Assembly (NCBI RefSeq): GCF_001908185.1
Contig: NZ_LGHM01000047.1
Coordinates: 101,671-165,670, forward strand
Direction of reading: 5' to 3'
DNA length: 64,000 nucleotides
From: Bradyrhizobium sp. AS23.2
GTDB lineage: Bacteria > Pseudomonadota > Alphaproteobacteria > Rhizobiales > Xanthobacteraceae
Both the position numbers and the translations under genes were made by a program. This document shows, piece after piece, positions 45,206 to 54,313 of this stretch; the first letter of the stretch is position 1; each line of letters begins with the position of its first letter. The notes beneath the pieces were generated by a model that saw only the letters and a program-made list of their open reading frames with translations, was not told the origin of the DNA and ran no database searches.

Positions 45206-45466
45206 ATTTCCAAAGTGCTCCAAATACTTACTGGCGCTACAATTGACCATCGCCGCGCCGGGCGGTTTTGGGTCACTCCTGGCTCACGGACCGAACAAGA
45301 TCCTCCGTCTCCCAAGCGCAGCATTGACTGGTTGGACGGACCAGAGCGGGGATCCCGTACGAGGGATGTCTGTTTGATGTACCCGTCCTTCCATCGACAA
45401 CTTCGGTCGCCAGTAAGGGCGGCCTCCCTGCCGAGCCGAGCCTCTCATTAAGCCGATTGTGGAAGC

Positions 45467-45494
45467 CCGGGTTCGATCCCTCCCGCCCCAGCCA
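45467..45494 (+). pseudogene. Second truncated tRNA 3' end, tRNA-Gln-like
   Basis: GGGTTCGATCCC is followed by GCCCCAGCCA, the acceptor end and CCA expected for a tRNA with discriminator G such as tRNA-Gln (usual 5' end TGGGGC). The T-stem has two mismatches and no 5' half is present. It is 289 bases from the other fragment. Confidence 0.5.
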
Positions 45495-45752
45495 GCACTC
45501 AAGCTGCTGAGTTATTCGCGCCAAATGTTCTGGGCGCGTTTGGAAATGGAGCTTCGGAGGTTCGGTCCAAAATCTGAACTAGTCGTGCATCAAATCGACC
45601 ATACGGGTTTATCTCCGGTCCAACATATACCGTGGCGCTGCTCGGGCAGGTCTGTTACGCCCCCATCGTAGAGTAGGGTTACTACGGCGAGCAAATCGGA
45701 TCGCTTAGCGATTTGGTGTCTCTCCTGATAGGCGTCTGCCGATGAGGCAACC

Positions 45753-46361
45753 TCAGCTCTTCGAGCCGGAACCCTTCAGCGTGTTCCACGCGGCCTGGTT
45801 GGCCTGGTCAAAGGCCCTGCGGGATTCCGCCAGCCCGGCGCTCAGCACCGACCAGGACTCGCTGCCCGCCTGCTTCAGCTTCTCGAGACGCGCTTCCGCC
45901 TCGGACGCGTCGGCCTTCATCTGCTTGAGCGCGGCGTCGAAGTCGCCGGTATGGGCCGCGGTCACCTCTCCGGCCGCCTCCCGAAACTTGTCCGCCGCCT
46001 CGCCCCAGGCCTTCGCCTGCGCGGCGGCAACCTGCTTGAACGTGGCTTGCTGCTGTTCGATCTGCTTGCCGGCGCTTTCGAAGTAGGTCTTCATCTGGGC
46101 TTCGAAGCCGTTCCATTGCTTTTCCAGATCCGCCTTGGTGCGCGTCCAGGCGGCTTCACCGACTTCGGCCTGCGTCTTGAGCAGCGCCTGGAATTCGTCG
46201 CGGCGCTTCTTCAAATCTGCGACGATCTGGTCGGCCTTGACCTTGGACTCAACCTTCGCCTCGCCTGCTTTAACCTCGAACGACGCCAGTGCGGCATCCA
46301 TCTCGTCGATCCGCTCCTTGGCCCAATTCAGGTAGAAGTGCATGCTGCTCTGCTCTGCCAT
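45753..46361 (-). CDS. Coiled-coil protein (possible phasin-like)
   Basis: A 202-residue protein that is almost entirely helical and coiled-coil, rich in Ala, Lys, Glu and Gln (KADLEKQWNGFEAQMKTYFE, KQIEQQQATFKQVAAAQAKA). There is no membrane segment. GGAGAC precedes the ATG. Its amphipathic helices and position beside 3-hydroxybutyrate metabolism suggest a granule-associated or phasin-type protein, but this is inference from context. Confidence 0.65.
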   Translation of the reverse strand: MAEQSSMHFYLNWAKERIDEMDAALASFEVKAGEAKVESKVKADQIVADLKKRRDEFQALLKTQAEVGEAAWTRTKADLEKQWNGFEAQMKTYFESAGKQIEQQQATFKQVAAAQAKAWGEAADKFREAAGEVTAAHTGDFDAALKQMKADASEAEARLEKLKQAGSESWSVLSAGLAESRRAFDQANQAAWNTLKGSGSKS

Positions 46362-46480
46362 TGCCGTCTCCGTTGACTAGCTGATGTAAAATGATCGCTG
46401 AGCTTGGCTTCGCTCGCGTTGACCTGCGTCAACTATGTTGTGTTCGCAAGCCGCTGCGCGCACCAGCCAAACGTGCGCCA

Positions 46481-46804
46481 TCAAGCTGCCAGATGAGGAA
46501 AGAACATTGACCCTTTGCGGCCGGCGATTTGCTTGGATGATGCCTGCTTCCGGCTGCGCGCCGCGCGCTCCGCTTCGATCGCAGCGTAGAACTCCAGCGG
46601 AGCCTTCAGCTCCGTACCAGCGGGCAGCACGTCCTCATTGAAGGCGGCCTCGCGCAGGCGCAAGGCCTTGGTCAGGTTCTCATCTTCGGCTACGTCGAGC
46701 AGCGTGCTGTTTCTTGCAACATTGAGCTTCGAGTGGTCGCGCCGGTGCAAGACCTGCTTGCCGTTGGTTTCATTGAGCTGGTTGCTGCTTGAGCTGGGAG
46801 ACAT
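46481..46804 (-). CDS. Hypothetical protein
   Basis: A 107-residue hydrophilic protein with a central helical region (DENLTKALRLREAAFNED). There is no recognised domain. It lies 78 bases downstream of the 3-hydroxybutyrate dehydrogenase gene in the same orientation and may be co-transcribed. Reality supported by a plausible residue pattern only. Confidence 0.5.
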   Translation of the reverse strand: MSPSSSSNQLNETNGKQVLHRRDHSKLNVARNSTLLDVAEDENLTKALRLREAAFNEDVLPAGTELKAPLEFYAAIEAERAARSRKQASSKQIAGRKGSMFFPHLAA

Positions 46805-46882
46805 TGTTCGAGGTCCGGGTTGTGAGCTGTTGGCGGCGGCGTGGCGTGTCGTCGCGCGTTTCTGGAGCTGACTTCTACCGCC

Positions 46883-47671
46883 TTACGCCGCGGTCCAGCC
46901 TCCATCGACGGGCAGGTTGGCGCCGGTGATCTGCGCGGCGTCGTCGCTGCACAGGAACAGGGCGAGCGAGGCAACTTGCTTGACCGTAACGAATTCTTTG
47001 GTGGGCTGCGCAGCGAGCAAGACATCGTTAATCACCTCATCTCTCTTCATCCGACGGGCCTCCATCGTGTTCGGGATTTGCCTCTCCACGAGCGGCGTCC
47101 AGACGTAGCCGGGGCTGATGCAGTTGCAGGTGATCTTCGATCTGGCGAGTTCCAGCGCCACCGTCTTGGTGAGGCCCGCGATGCCGTGCTTGGCCGCGAC
47201 GTAGGCCGACTTGAAGGGCGAGGCGACCAGCGAATGCGCCGAGGCCGTGGTGATGATGCGGCCCCAACCGCGTTTCTTCATGCCGGGCACGGCCGCGCGA
47301 ATGGCGTGGAACGCGGCGGACAGGTTGATGGCGATGACCGCGTCCCACTTCTCGATCGGAAACTCCTCGATCGGTGAGACGTGCTGGATGCCAGCGTTGT
47401 TGATGAGGACATCCACACTGCCGAAAGTCTTCTCCGCGAGTGCAATGAGCTCGGAAATCTCGCTCGACTTCGCCATGTCCGCGGGCGAATAGATCGCCTT
47501 GACGGCGAAGTCGCGCTCGATCGCGGCGCGGTCCCTCTCAACCTCGGCCGGCGTACCCATCCCGTTGAGTACGATGTTGGCGCCGGCGCCGGCGAACGCA
47601 CGGGCACACGCAAGGCCTATGCCGCTGGTTGAGCCGGTCACAACGGCCGTTTTGCCCTTCAGAATTCCCAT
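46883..47671 (-). CDS. bdhA: 3-Hydroxybutyrate dehydrogenase
   Basis: A 262-residue short-chain dehydrogenase. The cofactor motif TGSTSGIG is at 12-19, NNAG near 92 and the catalytic Ser/Tyr/Lys lie in TASAHS and YVAAKHG near residues 142-160. The QHVSPIEEFP segment after NNAGI is characteristic of bacterial 3-hydroxybutyrate dehydrogenases, which convert D-3-hydroxybutyrate to acetoacetate with NAD. With the decarboxylase upstream it gives a route from hydroxybutyrate to acetone. Confidence 0.9.
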   Translation of the reverse strand: MGILKGKTAVVTGSTSGIGLACARAFAGAGANIVLNGMGTPAEVERDRAAIERDFAVKAIYSPADMAKSSEISELIALAEKTFGSVDVLINNAGIQHVSPIEEFPIEKWDAVIAINLSAAFHAIRAAVPGMKKRGWGRIITTASAHSLVASPFKSAYVAAKHGIAGLTKTVALELARSKITCNCISPGYVWTPLVERQIPNTMEARRMKRDEVINDVLLAAQPTKEFVTVKQVASLALFLCSDDAAQITGANLPVDGGWTAA

Positions 47672-47756
47672 CTCGCTTACCTTCGTCTGTGTCTCGCAAG
47701 GAAAGAACCGAAACTTTGCAAGCCGGAAGATCTACCGGCTTGGCGTGGCGTTGCAC

Positions 47757-48548
47757 TCAGAAGACCAGAGCTTTCTCGTTTGCCCGGAGCGAGCGTCGAG
47801 CCGGCTGTTGCAGATAGTCGTGGACCACTTTTCCAAGGCCGAGCGTGAGGTCTGCACGGATGGGAACGGCGGAAACGATCTCCAGAACGGGCAATTCTGC
47901 AACGGGTGCCAGAGCGTGGGGCGTCAAAGCCAGAGCCGCCGGCCCGGTCCAGGCTCCCTTCAGCACGATGTCCTCGAGGTGGTATTCGACGAGTTCGCAA
48001 ATGCGCGGACTGCCATCGACGTGGGGAATGATCTTGAGCAGGAAGTTCGGCTCTTTGAGAGCGGCATTGATGTACGCCCGCTCGGCCTCACGGTGCTTGT
48101 AGCCCATCGTTCCCGTGGCGACCCGCAGCGGGCCGTAGTCCAGCGTGCCGATCAAGGTATCGATCTCGGTTCGCAGCGTCGGCTGCGCGAGCTTCTTCGG
48201 AAAGCCCCAGAGCTCGCGTCCACCCGCAATGGGCCCCTCGTCATTGAGAAACATGCAATGCGTGTAGCCGCCCTTGCGCCCGCGGAAAGAGACGGGGATG
48301 ACCTGGCCGCTTTCCGTATAATCGCCAAACCCATTGGAGTCCGGCATCCGGATGAACTCATATTTGACGAGAGCGTCGCGCTCGTCGAATTCCAGCGGTT
48401 CGGGTACGATTGCGCGCAGCTTGGCTGGATCGGTGCGATAAGTGATGATCAGGTACTCGCGATCGACAAAGCGATAGGGCCCCGGCGAATAGGCCGGGCT
48501 GGTCAGGGGCATTGCAAAAGCCCGCTTGAGGACGTCGTTCTCGCGCAT
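47757..48548 (-). CDS. adc: Acetoacetate decarboxylase
   Basis: A 263-residue decarboxylase of the ADC family. The Schiff-base lysine and its neighbour are K118-K119 in [11 protein letters not shown], exactly the family motif, and the conserved Glu/Arg scaffold ([19 protein letters not shown]) precedes it. It converts acetoacetate to acetone and carbon dioxide. GGAGAACCCAAA precedes the ATG. It lies 85 bases upstream of bdhA in the same direction. Confidence 0.9.
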   Translation of the reverse strand: MRENDVLKRAFAMPLTSPAYSPGPYRFVDREYLIITYRTDPAKLRAIVPEPLEFDERDALVKYEFIRMPDSNGFGDYTESGQVIPVSFRGRKGGYTHCMFLNDEGPIAGGRELWGFPKKLAQPTLRTEIDTLIGTLDYGPLRVATGTMGYKHREAERAYINAALKEPNFLLKIIPHVDGSPRICELVEYHLEDIVLKGAWTGPAALALTPHALAPVAELPVLEIVSAVPIRADLTLGLGKVVHDYLQQPARRSLRANEKALVF

Positions 48549-48580
48549 TTTGGGTTCTCCGTAAGACAGTGGCGATCGGT

Positions 48581-49753
48581 CTACTCGCGGCCATCATGCT
48601 CGAGATCGAACGTGAAGACGCCGTCCGCACTGGTGGGACGAGTGAGCACCTCGGGATGGCGCAGCGTGCGCAGCGCATCGTGATAGCCGGCGCGCCAATG
48701 GTCCTGCATCGAGAGGCGGGAAAATTCGTAATCTTTGGAGTGCCCCTCGTGATTGCGCGCGCGATAGATCAGGTGGACGATGTTGTAGACATGATCGGAC
48801 GAGGCCGTGCTGAGGAGTTTCACGTCCTCGTGCTCGCGAAGATCTTCGGGCAGGCGTCGCAACAGAGCGGCAAGGGCACGCTGCAGACGATGAACGCGCT
48901 TGAACTGATCCGTACTTGCGCGCGTACGGCTCGAATACTGGACCTCCTTCTGCCGCGTCGCGACTTCGCCCATGTTGCGCGGAACCTGGCCCGCCGCGCT
49001 CCAAAGGTCGACTTGAAAGGCAAGCATGTCCTGCGGGGCACCCCATTCGATCACCCACTGCAAGGGCGTGTTCGAAACGAGGCCGCCGTCCCAGTAATGC
49101 TCGCCCTCGATCTCGACGGCCGGAAAGCCAGGCGGCAGCGCGCCGCTCGCCATGATGTGCTCCGGCTGGATCGTATGCGTTGTGTTGTCGAAATAGACGA
49201 AATTGCCCGTCCGGACATTGACAGCCCCTGCGCTGAAGCGCGTCATTCCAGTGTTGAGGCGATCGAAATCGACCAGACGCTCGAGAGTGCTCTTGAGCGC
49301 GCCGGTGTCGTAGAAGCTGGTGGCATCGCTGCTCCCGGCAGCCTGCAGCCAGGGCAACATCGGGCGCGCGGAGAAAAAGCCACTCACGCCGCAGGCCGCG
49401 GCGAGGCCCGCACTCATCTGGTTGACGATATTGCGCGTGGCGTCGCTCCGGGCCCAATCAAAAAGGGAATTGTCGGACCAATCCCAGGGACCGGTCGAGG
49501 TCACCTGAGTCCAGAAATCCCGCAGCCGGTCAACCCGGGTCTCGGGCGGGTTGCCCGCGATGATCGCGGCGTTGATGGCGCCGATCGAAATACCGGCGAC
49601 CCAGTCCGGATGGATACCGGCTTCGGTCAGCGCCTCGTAGACGCCTGCCTGATAGGCGCCGAGGGCGCCGCCGCCTTGCAGGAGCAGGGCGATGCAGTCG
49701 AAGGGCAATCGCCGTTGCTCGGTTGTGAATTGTGCTCGAGGTTGAAAGTTCAT
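48581..49753 (-). CDS. Patatin-like phospholipase/esterase (DUF3734)
   Basis: A 390-residue patatin-fold hydrolase. The nucleophile is S56 in GISIG, the oxyanion loop [14 protein letters not shown] is at 24-37 and the catalytic Asp is in YWDGG near residue 222. The C-terminal DUF3734 part contains [16 protein letters not shown]. It probably hydrolyses a lipid or polyester bond. Placement with adc and bdhA suggests a function in polyhydroxybutyrate or lipid turnover. No signal peptide is evident. Confidence 0.85.
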   Translation of the reverse strand: MNFQPRAQFTTEQRRLPFDCIALLLQGGGALGAYQAGVYEALTEAGIHPDWVAGISIGAINAAIIAGNPPETRVDRLRDFWTQVTSTGPWDWSDNSLFDWARSDATRNIVNQMSAGLAAACGVSGFFSARPMLPWLQAAGSSDATSFYDTGALKSTLERLVDFDRLNTGMTRFSAGAVNVRTGNFVYFDNTTHTIQPEHIMASGALPPGFPAVEIEGEHYWDGGLVSNTPLQWVIEWGAPQDMLAFQVDLWSAAGQVPRNMGEVATRQKEVQYSSRTRASTDQFKRVHRLQRALAALLRRLPEDLREHEDVKLLSTASSDHVYNIVHLIYRARNHEGHSKDYEFSRLSMQDHWRAGYHDALRTLRHPEVLTRPTSADGVFTFDLEHDGRE

Positions 49754-49823
49754 GATTTGACATGCTCTTGTTGTGGTGTGGCCAAACGGTTCCTGGTTTG
49801 TCGAACGCGATTGCCTGTTGTGG

Positions 49824-50426
49824 CTAATGGCGGAACGACCCTTGCTTTCCGACCTCGGGCGGCTCGAGCATGACCTCTTTCAGATGGTCGCCACTGGCGA
49901 CGACGATCACGAAGTTGAGCTTGCCGTCCTGCCTGATCAGCCCTCCCGCCAGCGCGCTGCCGGCTGCGGCTCTTTCGGCGACCTGCACCGCATCCGCCAT
50001 TTCCTGCTTGATCCATTTCAGGGCAACGACTTTGGCGAGGTCTTCTCGATCGAGCTCCTTGAGAGTAGATGCGATCTCCTTGCCCGTGATGCTGCCGGTG
50101 TTTGCATCAATGACGTTCTCCCATACATGCTCGTTCTTGATCGTGCGCACGCGATAGACGGGCGTACCGGATGCTTCGAAGCTGATATCCGCGGTTCTGG
50201 AGCCGTCATGCAAATGCTCGGCGATCGCCATGGCCTGGCTGAGCGGGACGCGCGTGGTGCGGAATTGCTCGAGCACGCGGCGAATCGCTGCCTCCTCGGC
50301 CTCGCCTTGCGCCGTCGCGCCACGGGTATCGGCATCCAAGGGCCTTTGGGCGACATCGGCGACCGTCCCTGTTGCTGCGAGCGCGGCGGACCAAACGATG
50401 AGGGCAAACAAATACTTTTTCGACAT
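49824..50426 (-). CDS. Exported PepSY-domain protein
   Basis: A 200-residue protein with a signal peptide (residues 1-24) and one PepSY-type domain, seen in PLSQAMAIAEHLHDGSRTAD and VYRVRTIKNEHVWENVIDAN. PepSY modules bind or inhibit peptidases or sense envelope conditions. The ATG at 50426 is taken because it gives the signal sequence; an extended frame is open upstream. It lies 580 bases downstream of a TetR-type operator copy on the same strand. Confidence 0.78.
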   Translation of the reverse strand: MSKKYLFALIVWSAALAATGTVADVAQRPLDADTRGATAQGEAEEAAIRRVLEQFRTTRVPLSQAMAIAEHLHDGSRTADISFEASGTPVYRVRTIKNEHVWENVIDANTGSITGKEIASTLKELDREDLAKVVALKWIKQEMADAVQVAERAAAGSALAGGLIRQDGKLNFVIVVASGDHLKEVMLEPPEVGKQGSFRH

Positions 50427-50443
50427 CAGGTAAGTCCCATGGT

Positions 50444-50881
50444 TCAAAACGGCTGGTCGGCTAGTCCGCGCGCGAGAGCATGAGGGCGACAAGTGTCACC
50501 GCTCAACGCATTGCACCAGCCGGGGGTGCTCTCGGGCCTTACATGTCCGGCAGATCGCCGCCGCTTCCCGTTCGGTGAGTCAGCGAACGTGCGCCGCTGC
50601 TCCGACGCGACGCGCCGGTGCGCTCCGCCCGGAACTTGATTAGCGACAGATTGCGCAAGGCTCTCGCGGAGTTGCGAGGCCATCGACGTTGCGGGACGGC
50701 TCCCGCTGTCGTCGATGGTCGCGGGCGAGCCTGTGGCTTGGGCAGCATCGGCCACCTCAAAGCTTTGAAGCCGCGAGGAGACGACGGTGATCCCCTTGTC
50801 CGTCTTCGGCAGGGGCTGATTGGTATCGATCACCACCGCTTCCGGTCTCTTCATATCGGAGTGGATGTAGATCGGCGGCAT
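50444..50881 (-). other. Possible degenerate reading frame
   Basis: A frame (from MPPIYIHSDMKRPE...) reaches 145 codons, and a second frame just upstream (about 50757-50987) looks like the start of an exported protein (MSSLFLAIVRENPWPAIAVA). Neither alone is convincing. The two may be parts of one decayed gene that sat behind the operator at 50999-51021. Confidence 0.3.
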
Positions 50882-50998
50882 CGCGAGATCCGATCCCGCA
50901 AGCCGGCTTGGCTGGGGCATTGAGCGATGCAACGGCAATCGCCGGCCAGGGATTTTCCCGTACGATTGCCAAGAACAGGCTTGACATCTTTCATCTCG

Positions 50999-51021
50999 TA
51001 AATAAACTACACCGTATATTT
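50999..51021 (-). promoter_or_regulatory. Copy of the TetR operator/promoter region
   Basis: On the minus strand this 23-base sequence matches the 53338-53360 sequence at 22 of 23 positions, including TATACGGTGTAGTTTATTT. The core TATACGGT(G/A)TA is a near palindrome. It lies upstream of the degenerate frame and PepSY gene and divergent from the cysteine-rich exported gene at 51162. Confidence 0.65.
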
Positions 51022-51161
51022 CATATACAGCGCGGATAGCGGGATGTGTCAAGAGCAGAGATTCACAAGCCCGTGTTCGTCCTGGTTGGATGGAGGGGAC
51101 CTAGGTCGCGAGACCTGGTTCGCTCGGACAGCAGATGCCTCAATTTGAGAAAGGATCCGAT

Positions 51162-51455
51162 ATGTTCGAGAACCGGCTGGTACTCGCGGTCTTGGTGTTC
51201 ATTTCGTTGGGCGCGGCGGCCGCCCCCGCGCAGGAGGACCGCGGCACACCTGAGCAGAGGGCGGCATGCGCTCCTGATGCGTTTCGTCTGTGCGCCGGCT
51301 ACATCCCTGACGCCGCGAATGTGGAAGCCTGTCTCAGGCAAAAGAAGTCAGACCTGAGCGATGCTTGCAGAGCCGTCTTCGAGCACGCAGCGCCTACTGC
51401 TTCGGTCAGGACCATAGGATCGCAGCGGTACCGCGGCTCAAAAGATGAGGAATGA
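51162..51455 (+). CDS. Exported Cys-rich hypothetical protein
   Basis: A 97-residue protein with a signal peptide ending near APAQ/ED (residue 24) and four spaced Cys residues (AACAPDAFRLCAGY, VEACLRQKKSDLSDACRAVF), as in small periplasmic Bradyrhizobium proteins of the CxPDxxRLC type. AGAAAGGATCC precedes the ATG. Function unknown. Confidence 0.7.
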   Translation: MFENRLVLAVLVFISLGAAAAPAQEDRGTPEQRAACAPDAFRLCAGYIPDAANVEACLRQKKSDLSDACRAVFEHAAPTASVRTIGSQRYRGSKDEE

Positions 51456-51459
51456 TCGT

Positions 51460-51897
51460 ATGAACACGATATATGTTCCCGCTTTCGCCGCGTTCGGCGG
51501 CTCGGCCTTCGGAGCGATCTCCACGATCGTGAGCGGGTGGGTGACCCGTCGCCGCAGGGGCCGCGAACGCCATCATGCCCACGCGGTTACCAAGCGTGAA
51601 AAGCTTTATCGAAGCTTCATTGAGGAGGCGTCTCGGCTTTATGCGGAGGCGCTGACCAGCGACAAGTCCGAGATCCCGGCGCTGGTGAATTTGTATGCGC
51701 TTATCGGGCGTATGCGGATTCTGTCCGACGACGAGGTGGTCCATGCCGCGGAGCGGGCAGGCCGGCTGATCATCGAGACCTACCTTGCGCCGAACACGTC
51801 GTTCGTCGACCTGCCGGGCTTCATGGAGGAGATGGATCCGTTGCGTGAATTCGGCGAGGCGTGCCGGCGTGAAATGCACGCGATTCCGTCGCGGTGA
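51460..51897 (+). CDS. Membrane-anchored hypothetical protein
   Basis: A 145-residue protein with one N-terminal hydrophobic segment (VPAFAAFGGSAFGAISTIVSGWV) followed by a positively charged stop-transfer (TRRRRGRERHH) and a cytosolic helical domain. The ATG at 51460 is five codons downstream of another ATG; AGGAA lies before it. It follows the Cys-rich gene by four bases and overlaps no TetR sequence. Function unknown. Confidence 0.65.
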   Translation: MNTIYVPAFAAFGGSAFGAISTIVSGWVTRRRRGRERHHAHAVTKREKLYRSFIEEASRLYAEALTSDKSEIPALVNLYALIGRMRILSDDEVVHAAERAGRLIIETYLAPNTSFVDLPGFMEEMDPLREFGEACRREMHAIPSR

Positions 51898-51905
51898 GGC
51901 CGAGC

Positions 51906-52578
51906 ATGCCGAAGGCGCAGACCACCCGTCGGGTTGGATCGTCGTGCACTCGCGAACGAATTGTGCAGGCTGCAATCCGCTTGTACCGCGAGATCGGGTA
52001 CCGGAAGACCACGGTTGCCGACGTCGCTCGCGACGCATCGATGTCATCCGCAAATCTCTATCGGTTCTATCCCTGCCGCCGAGCGCTCGAAGAGGCCGTC
52101 GTGACAGAGCTGCTTGAGGAGGTGTCCGCGGCAGCTGCAAGTGCAGCGCGAAGCGGTCGCTCGGGCCCGGAGCGGTTAAATGCCGCCTTTAGGGCGATCT
52201 CCCGGATGCATGAATATCGTCTGGCAAATAATGTCCGATTGCACGAACTGGTGGTCGCCGCAGGACAAGCAAACTGGCCGGCCAGCCTGTCCCATGCGGA
52301 TCGCCTTCGTGGTGTCGTGCGGTCGGTGATTGCGGCCGGGGAGGCCGGTGGCGAATTTCGAGCAGGGAGTCCGATGGCGCTGGCCTGCTGCCTCCTGGAC
52401 GCGATGGACGCACCTCAATCCGTCCCGTATCAAGGCGGCCGCTCTTCGGCCGGCCTTCAACGAGATGATGAGCTTTTGCGCAGGCGCGCTGAGCAACGCA
52501 GCGTCCGTCAACGCGGCGCCCTCGCAAGTGACCAGCGTTCGGGCCGGTTTACCTTACAAGTTTCCCTGTCGCACCTAG
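51906..52578 (+). pseudogene. TetR/AcrR family regulator broken by a frameshift
   Basis: From ATG 51906 the frame gives an intact TetR DNA-binding domain (TRERIVQAAIRLYREIGYRK and ANLYRFYPCRRALEEAV). After ACCLLDAMD the sense continues in the next frame as HLNPSRIKAAALRPAFNEMM to the TAG at 52576-52578, a normal TetR C-terminal helix. Dropping one G at 52406-52407 restores one protein of about 223 residues. It is convergent with an intact TetR gene. Real mutation or sequence error. Confidence 0.75.
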
Positions 52579-52596
52579 CGTTTGGCGATCGCCGGC

Positions 52597-53259
52597 TCAC
52601 GGCGTCCAGTCTGCCTCGCAGGCCGCAAGGAAAAAGCCAACCCGTTCGCGCACGAAAGACGGCAGCTCGCGTCTCAGGTCCCTGGATGTTTCTCCCACCA
52701 ACGAACGAAACAGCATCGGCAACAGTATCAGATCCAAGAAGATCTGAGCGGTGGCAAGGCTTCGCTTGCTACTGAAGGGACCTTTTGAAGAGCGCGCCAG
52801 CTTCTGGGTCGCTTCATTCAGGAGTTGGGAAATGGCGTTGACGGAGCGATCGCGTGCAGCATCGTGGACGTTGCGGCTCAACTCCGGGAAGCGCTGCGCC
52901 TCGGCAATCGTGGCGCGGACCATGCCCAACGACTCTTCGATGACCTTCTCCACGACGGCGGTGCCGAGGCTCGAGAGCTTGTCCTGAAGGGTGCGGCCCT
53001 CGGGCTCGAAGCCTTCGAAATCCGTCAGCCCGGTAATGGTGCGGGCCACCACCGCCGCGAACAGTGCCTCCTTGCCGGGAAAATGGGCATAGATGGTTGG
53101 TTTGCTCGCCGGCGCCAGCTCGGAGATGTCATCGATGCTGGCGCTACGGTAGCCCTTCTCGAGAAAAAGCTGCTGGGCTGCATCAAGGATCCGGGCCTGA
53201 ACGTCACCGGCGAGATCTTTGGGCGGTCTGCCCCGTTTCGGGGTGTTCTTCTTCGTCAT
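52597..53259 (-). CDS. TetR/AcrR family regulator of the adjacent efflux operon
   Basis: A 220-residue repressor. The basic RGRPPK patch is followed by the helix-turn-helix region (SIDDISELAPASKPTIYAHFPGKEALFAAV) and an all-helical ligand domain. The ATG at 53259 has GGGAGATC upstream; an earlier in-frame codon is only a TTG. It is divergent from the efflux operon, and the near palindrome TATACGGTATA at 53341-53351 lies between them, the natural binding site. Confidence 0.88.
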   Translation of the reverse strand: MTKKNTPKRGRPPKDLAGDVQARILDAAQQLFLEKGYRSASIDDISELAPASKPTIYAHFPGKEALFAAVVARTITGLTDFEGFEPEGRTLQDKLSSLGTAVVEKVIEESLGMVRATIAEAQRFPELSRNVHDAARDRSVNAISQLLNEATQKLARSSKGPFSSKRSLATAQIFLDLILLPMLFRSLVGETSRDLRRELPSFVRERVGFFLAACEADWTP

Positions 53260-53337
53260 CCGTCGATCTCCCAATCACGAGTCTGTGCGCGCGCAGATCG
53301 CACTTGACACGCCCGATGGGAAAAGGCAAGAAAAAGA

Positions 53338-53360
53338 AAATATACGGTATAGTTTATTTA
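53338..53360. promoter_or_regulatory. Probable TetR operator for the efflux operon
   Basis: TATACGGTATA at 53341-53351 is palindromic except for its central base, the usual form of a TetR-family site with an odd spacing. It lies 78 bases upstream of the repressor start and 96 bases before the histidine-kinase-like gene. The surrounding 23 bases recur at 50999-51021 with one change. Confidence 0.7.
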
Positions 53361-53446
53361 TGCGTCGCGAGGCCGACCCGCGACGGCTTTCCGGACGGTC
53401 TGTGTGCGTTGGCCCCCGATCCTCCGGTCCACCTCAGGAGATCAAA

Positions 53447-54313
53447 GTGACTATGTTGAGCCCGGACCCGCACCGCCCACAAGAGGGCGTCCTGCTGCGC
53501 GAATTGCATCACAGGGTCGATCAAGGGATCGCCTCGGCGATCGATCTGGTTTCGGCTGCGGTCATCCGGGCCGACGGGGCGGAAGCAAAGGCCGCCTTAT
53601 GCGATGTGGTCGAGCTGCTGCACGGACATGCCGAGCTGCATCGGGCGCTCGCAATGCCCCAGGGCGAAGCCCTCCATGACGCCGCGACTTACATTCGCAA
53701 ACTGGGCTGCGCCATGCGCCAGTCCCTGTTGGATCGAATGGGGATCCGGCTGGCATTCGCCACTGAATCTCTTCCGCTTCAATCAGGGCGGTGCTGGCGG
53801 CTTGGCCTGATTGTCCACGACCTGATCGTAAACGCGGCGAAGCATGCGTATTTCGAAGCCCGCGCCGGCGAAATCAAAGTCAAGCTGACGCGCATCGGTG
53901 CGGTGGTGAACTGCGTCGTGCTGGATAACGGCTCACGGTTGACGCGGGCGGCCATGGGTCGTGAGCTCCAGATCCGTAGTGACCTTGCCAAGGGGCTGGG
54001 CGGACGAATTGAGCACGGCTTGGCCGCCGAGTTCACATCCGTCGTTCTCTCGTTTCACTTGAGCGAGCGGGAGCGGCAGGCGAACTGGTCGATGGCGGCG
54101 CGCCGCATGAGGTCGCCGCGCCCGCTGAAGGCGAGGTCGTCCGTGACGCCTGGCTCGGGCCCCGGCCTCTCGAATCAGGTCGAGCGCCCGGCCGCGATCG
54201 GAGCGGATCCAAATTTGTTGCGAGCGCATCCGAATGAACTGGCCTCGCTCCGCAAGGGCTCGGACGTCTTGGGTGAGCTGCTGTCAACCTCTCACCGCAT
54301 GGACGCGCTATGA
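53447..54313 (+). CDS. Degenerate HisKA_2/HWE-type histidine kinase
   Basis: A 288-residue protein with a HisKA_2-like phosphoacceptor helix (LLRELHHRVDQGIAS; H21/H22) and an ATPase-like domain (DLIVNAAKHAY with N129, D160 of DNGS, LGGRIE near 184). After the conserved His the usual KNNLQ is replaced by DQGIA and the DNGxG glycine is missing, so phosphorylation may be lost. There is no sensor domain or response regulator partner. The GTG at 53447 is chosen for AGGAG upstream; an ATG six bases on is possible. Its end overlaps the adaptor gene by four bases. Confidence 0.78.
   Translation: MTMLSPDPHRPQEGVLLRELHHRVDQGIASAIDLVSAAVIRADGAEAKAALCDVVELLHGHAELHRALAMPQGEALHDAATYIRKLGCAMRQSLLDRMGIRLAFATESLPLQSGRCWRLGLIVHDLIVNAAKHAYFEARAGEIKVKLTRIGAVVNCVVLDNGSRLTRAAMGRELQIRSDLAKGLGGRIEHGLAAEFTSVVLSFHLSERERQANWSMAARRMRSPRPLKARSSVTPGSGPGLSNQVERPAAIGADPNLLRAHPNELASLRKGSDVLGELLSTSHRMDAL

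Larger units (their letters stand above)
45023..45752. other. 730-base gene-free stretch with two tRNA 3' fragments
   Basis: No reading frame in this interval has a credible composition or start. It contains the two truncated tRNA ends listed separately and separates the short-gene accessory stretch from the ketone-body gene group. Confidence 0.6.

Noticed and set aside
45143..45451. Frames across the tRNA fragments
   Set aside because: They read through tRNA ends and have no ribosome site or plausible composition.
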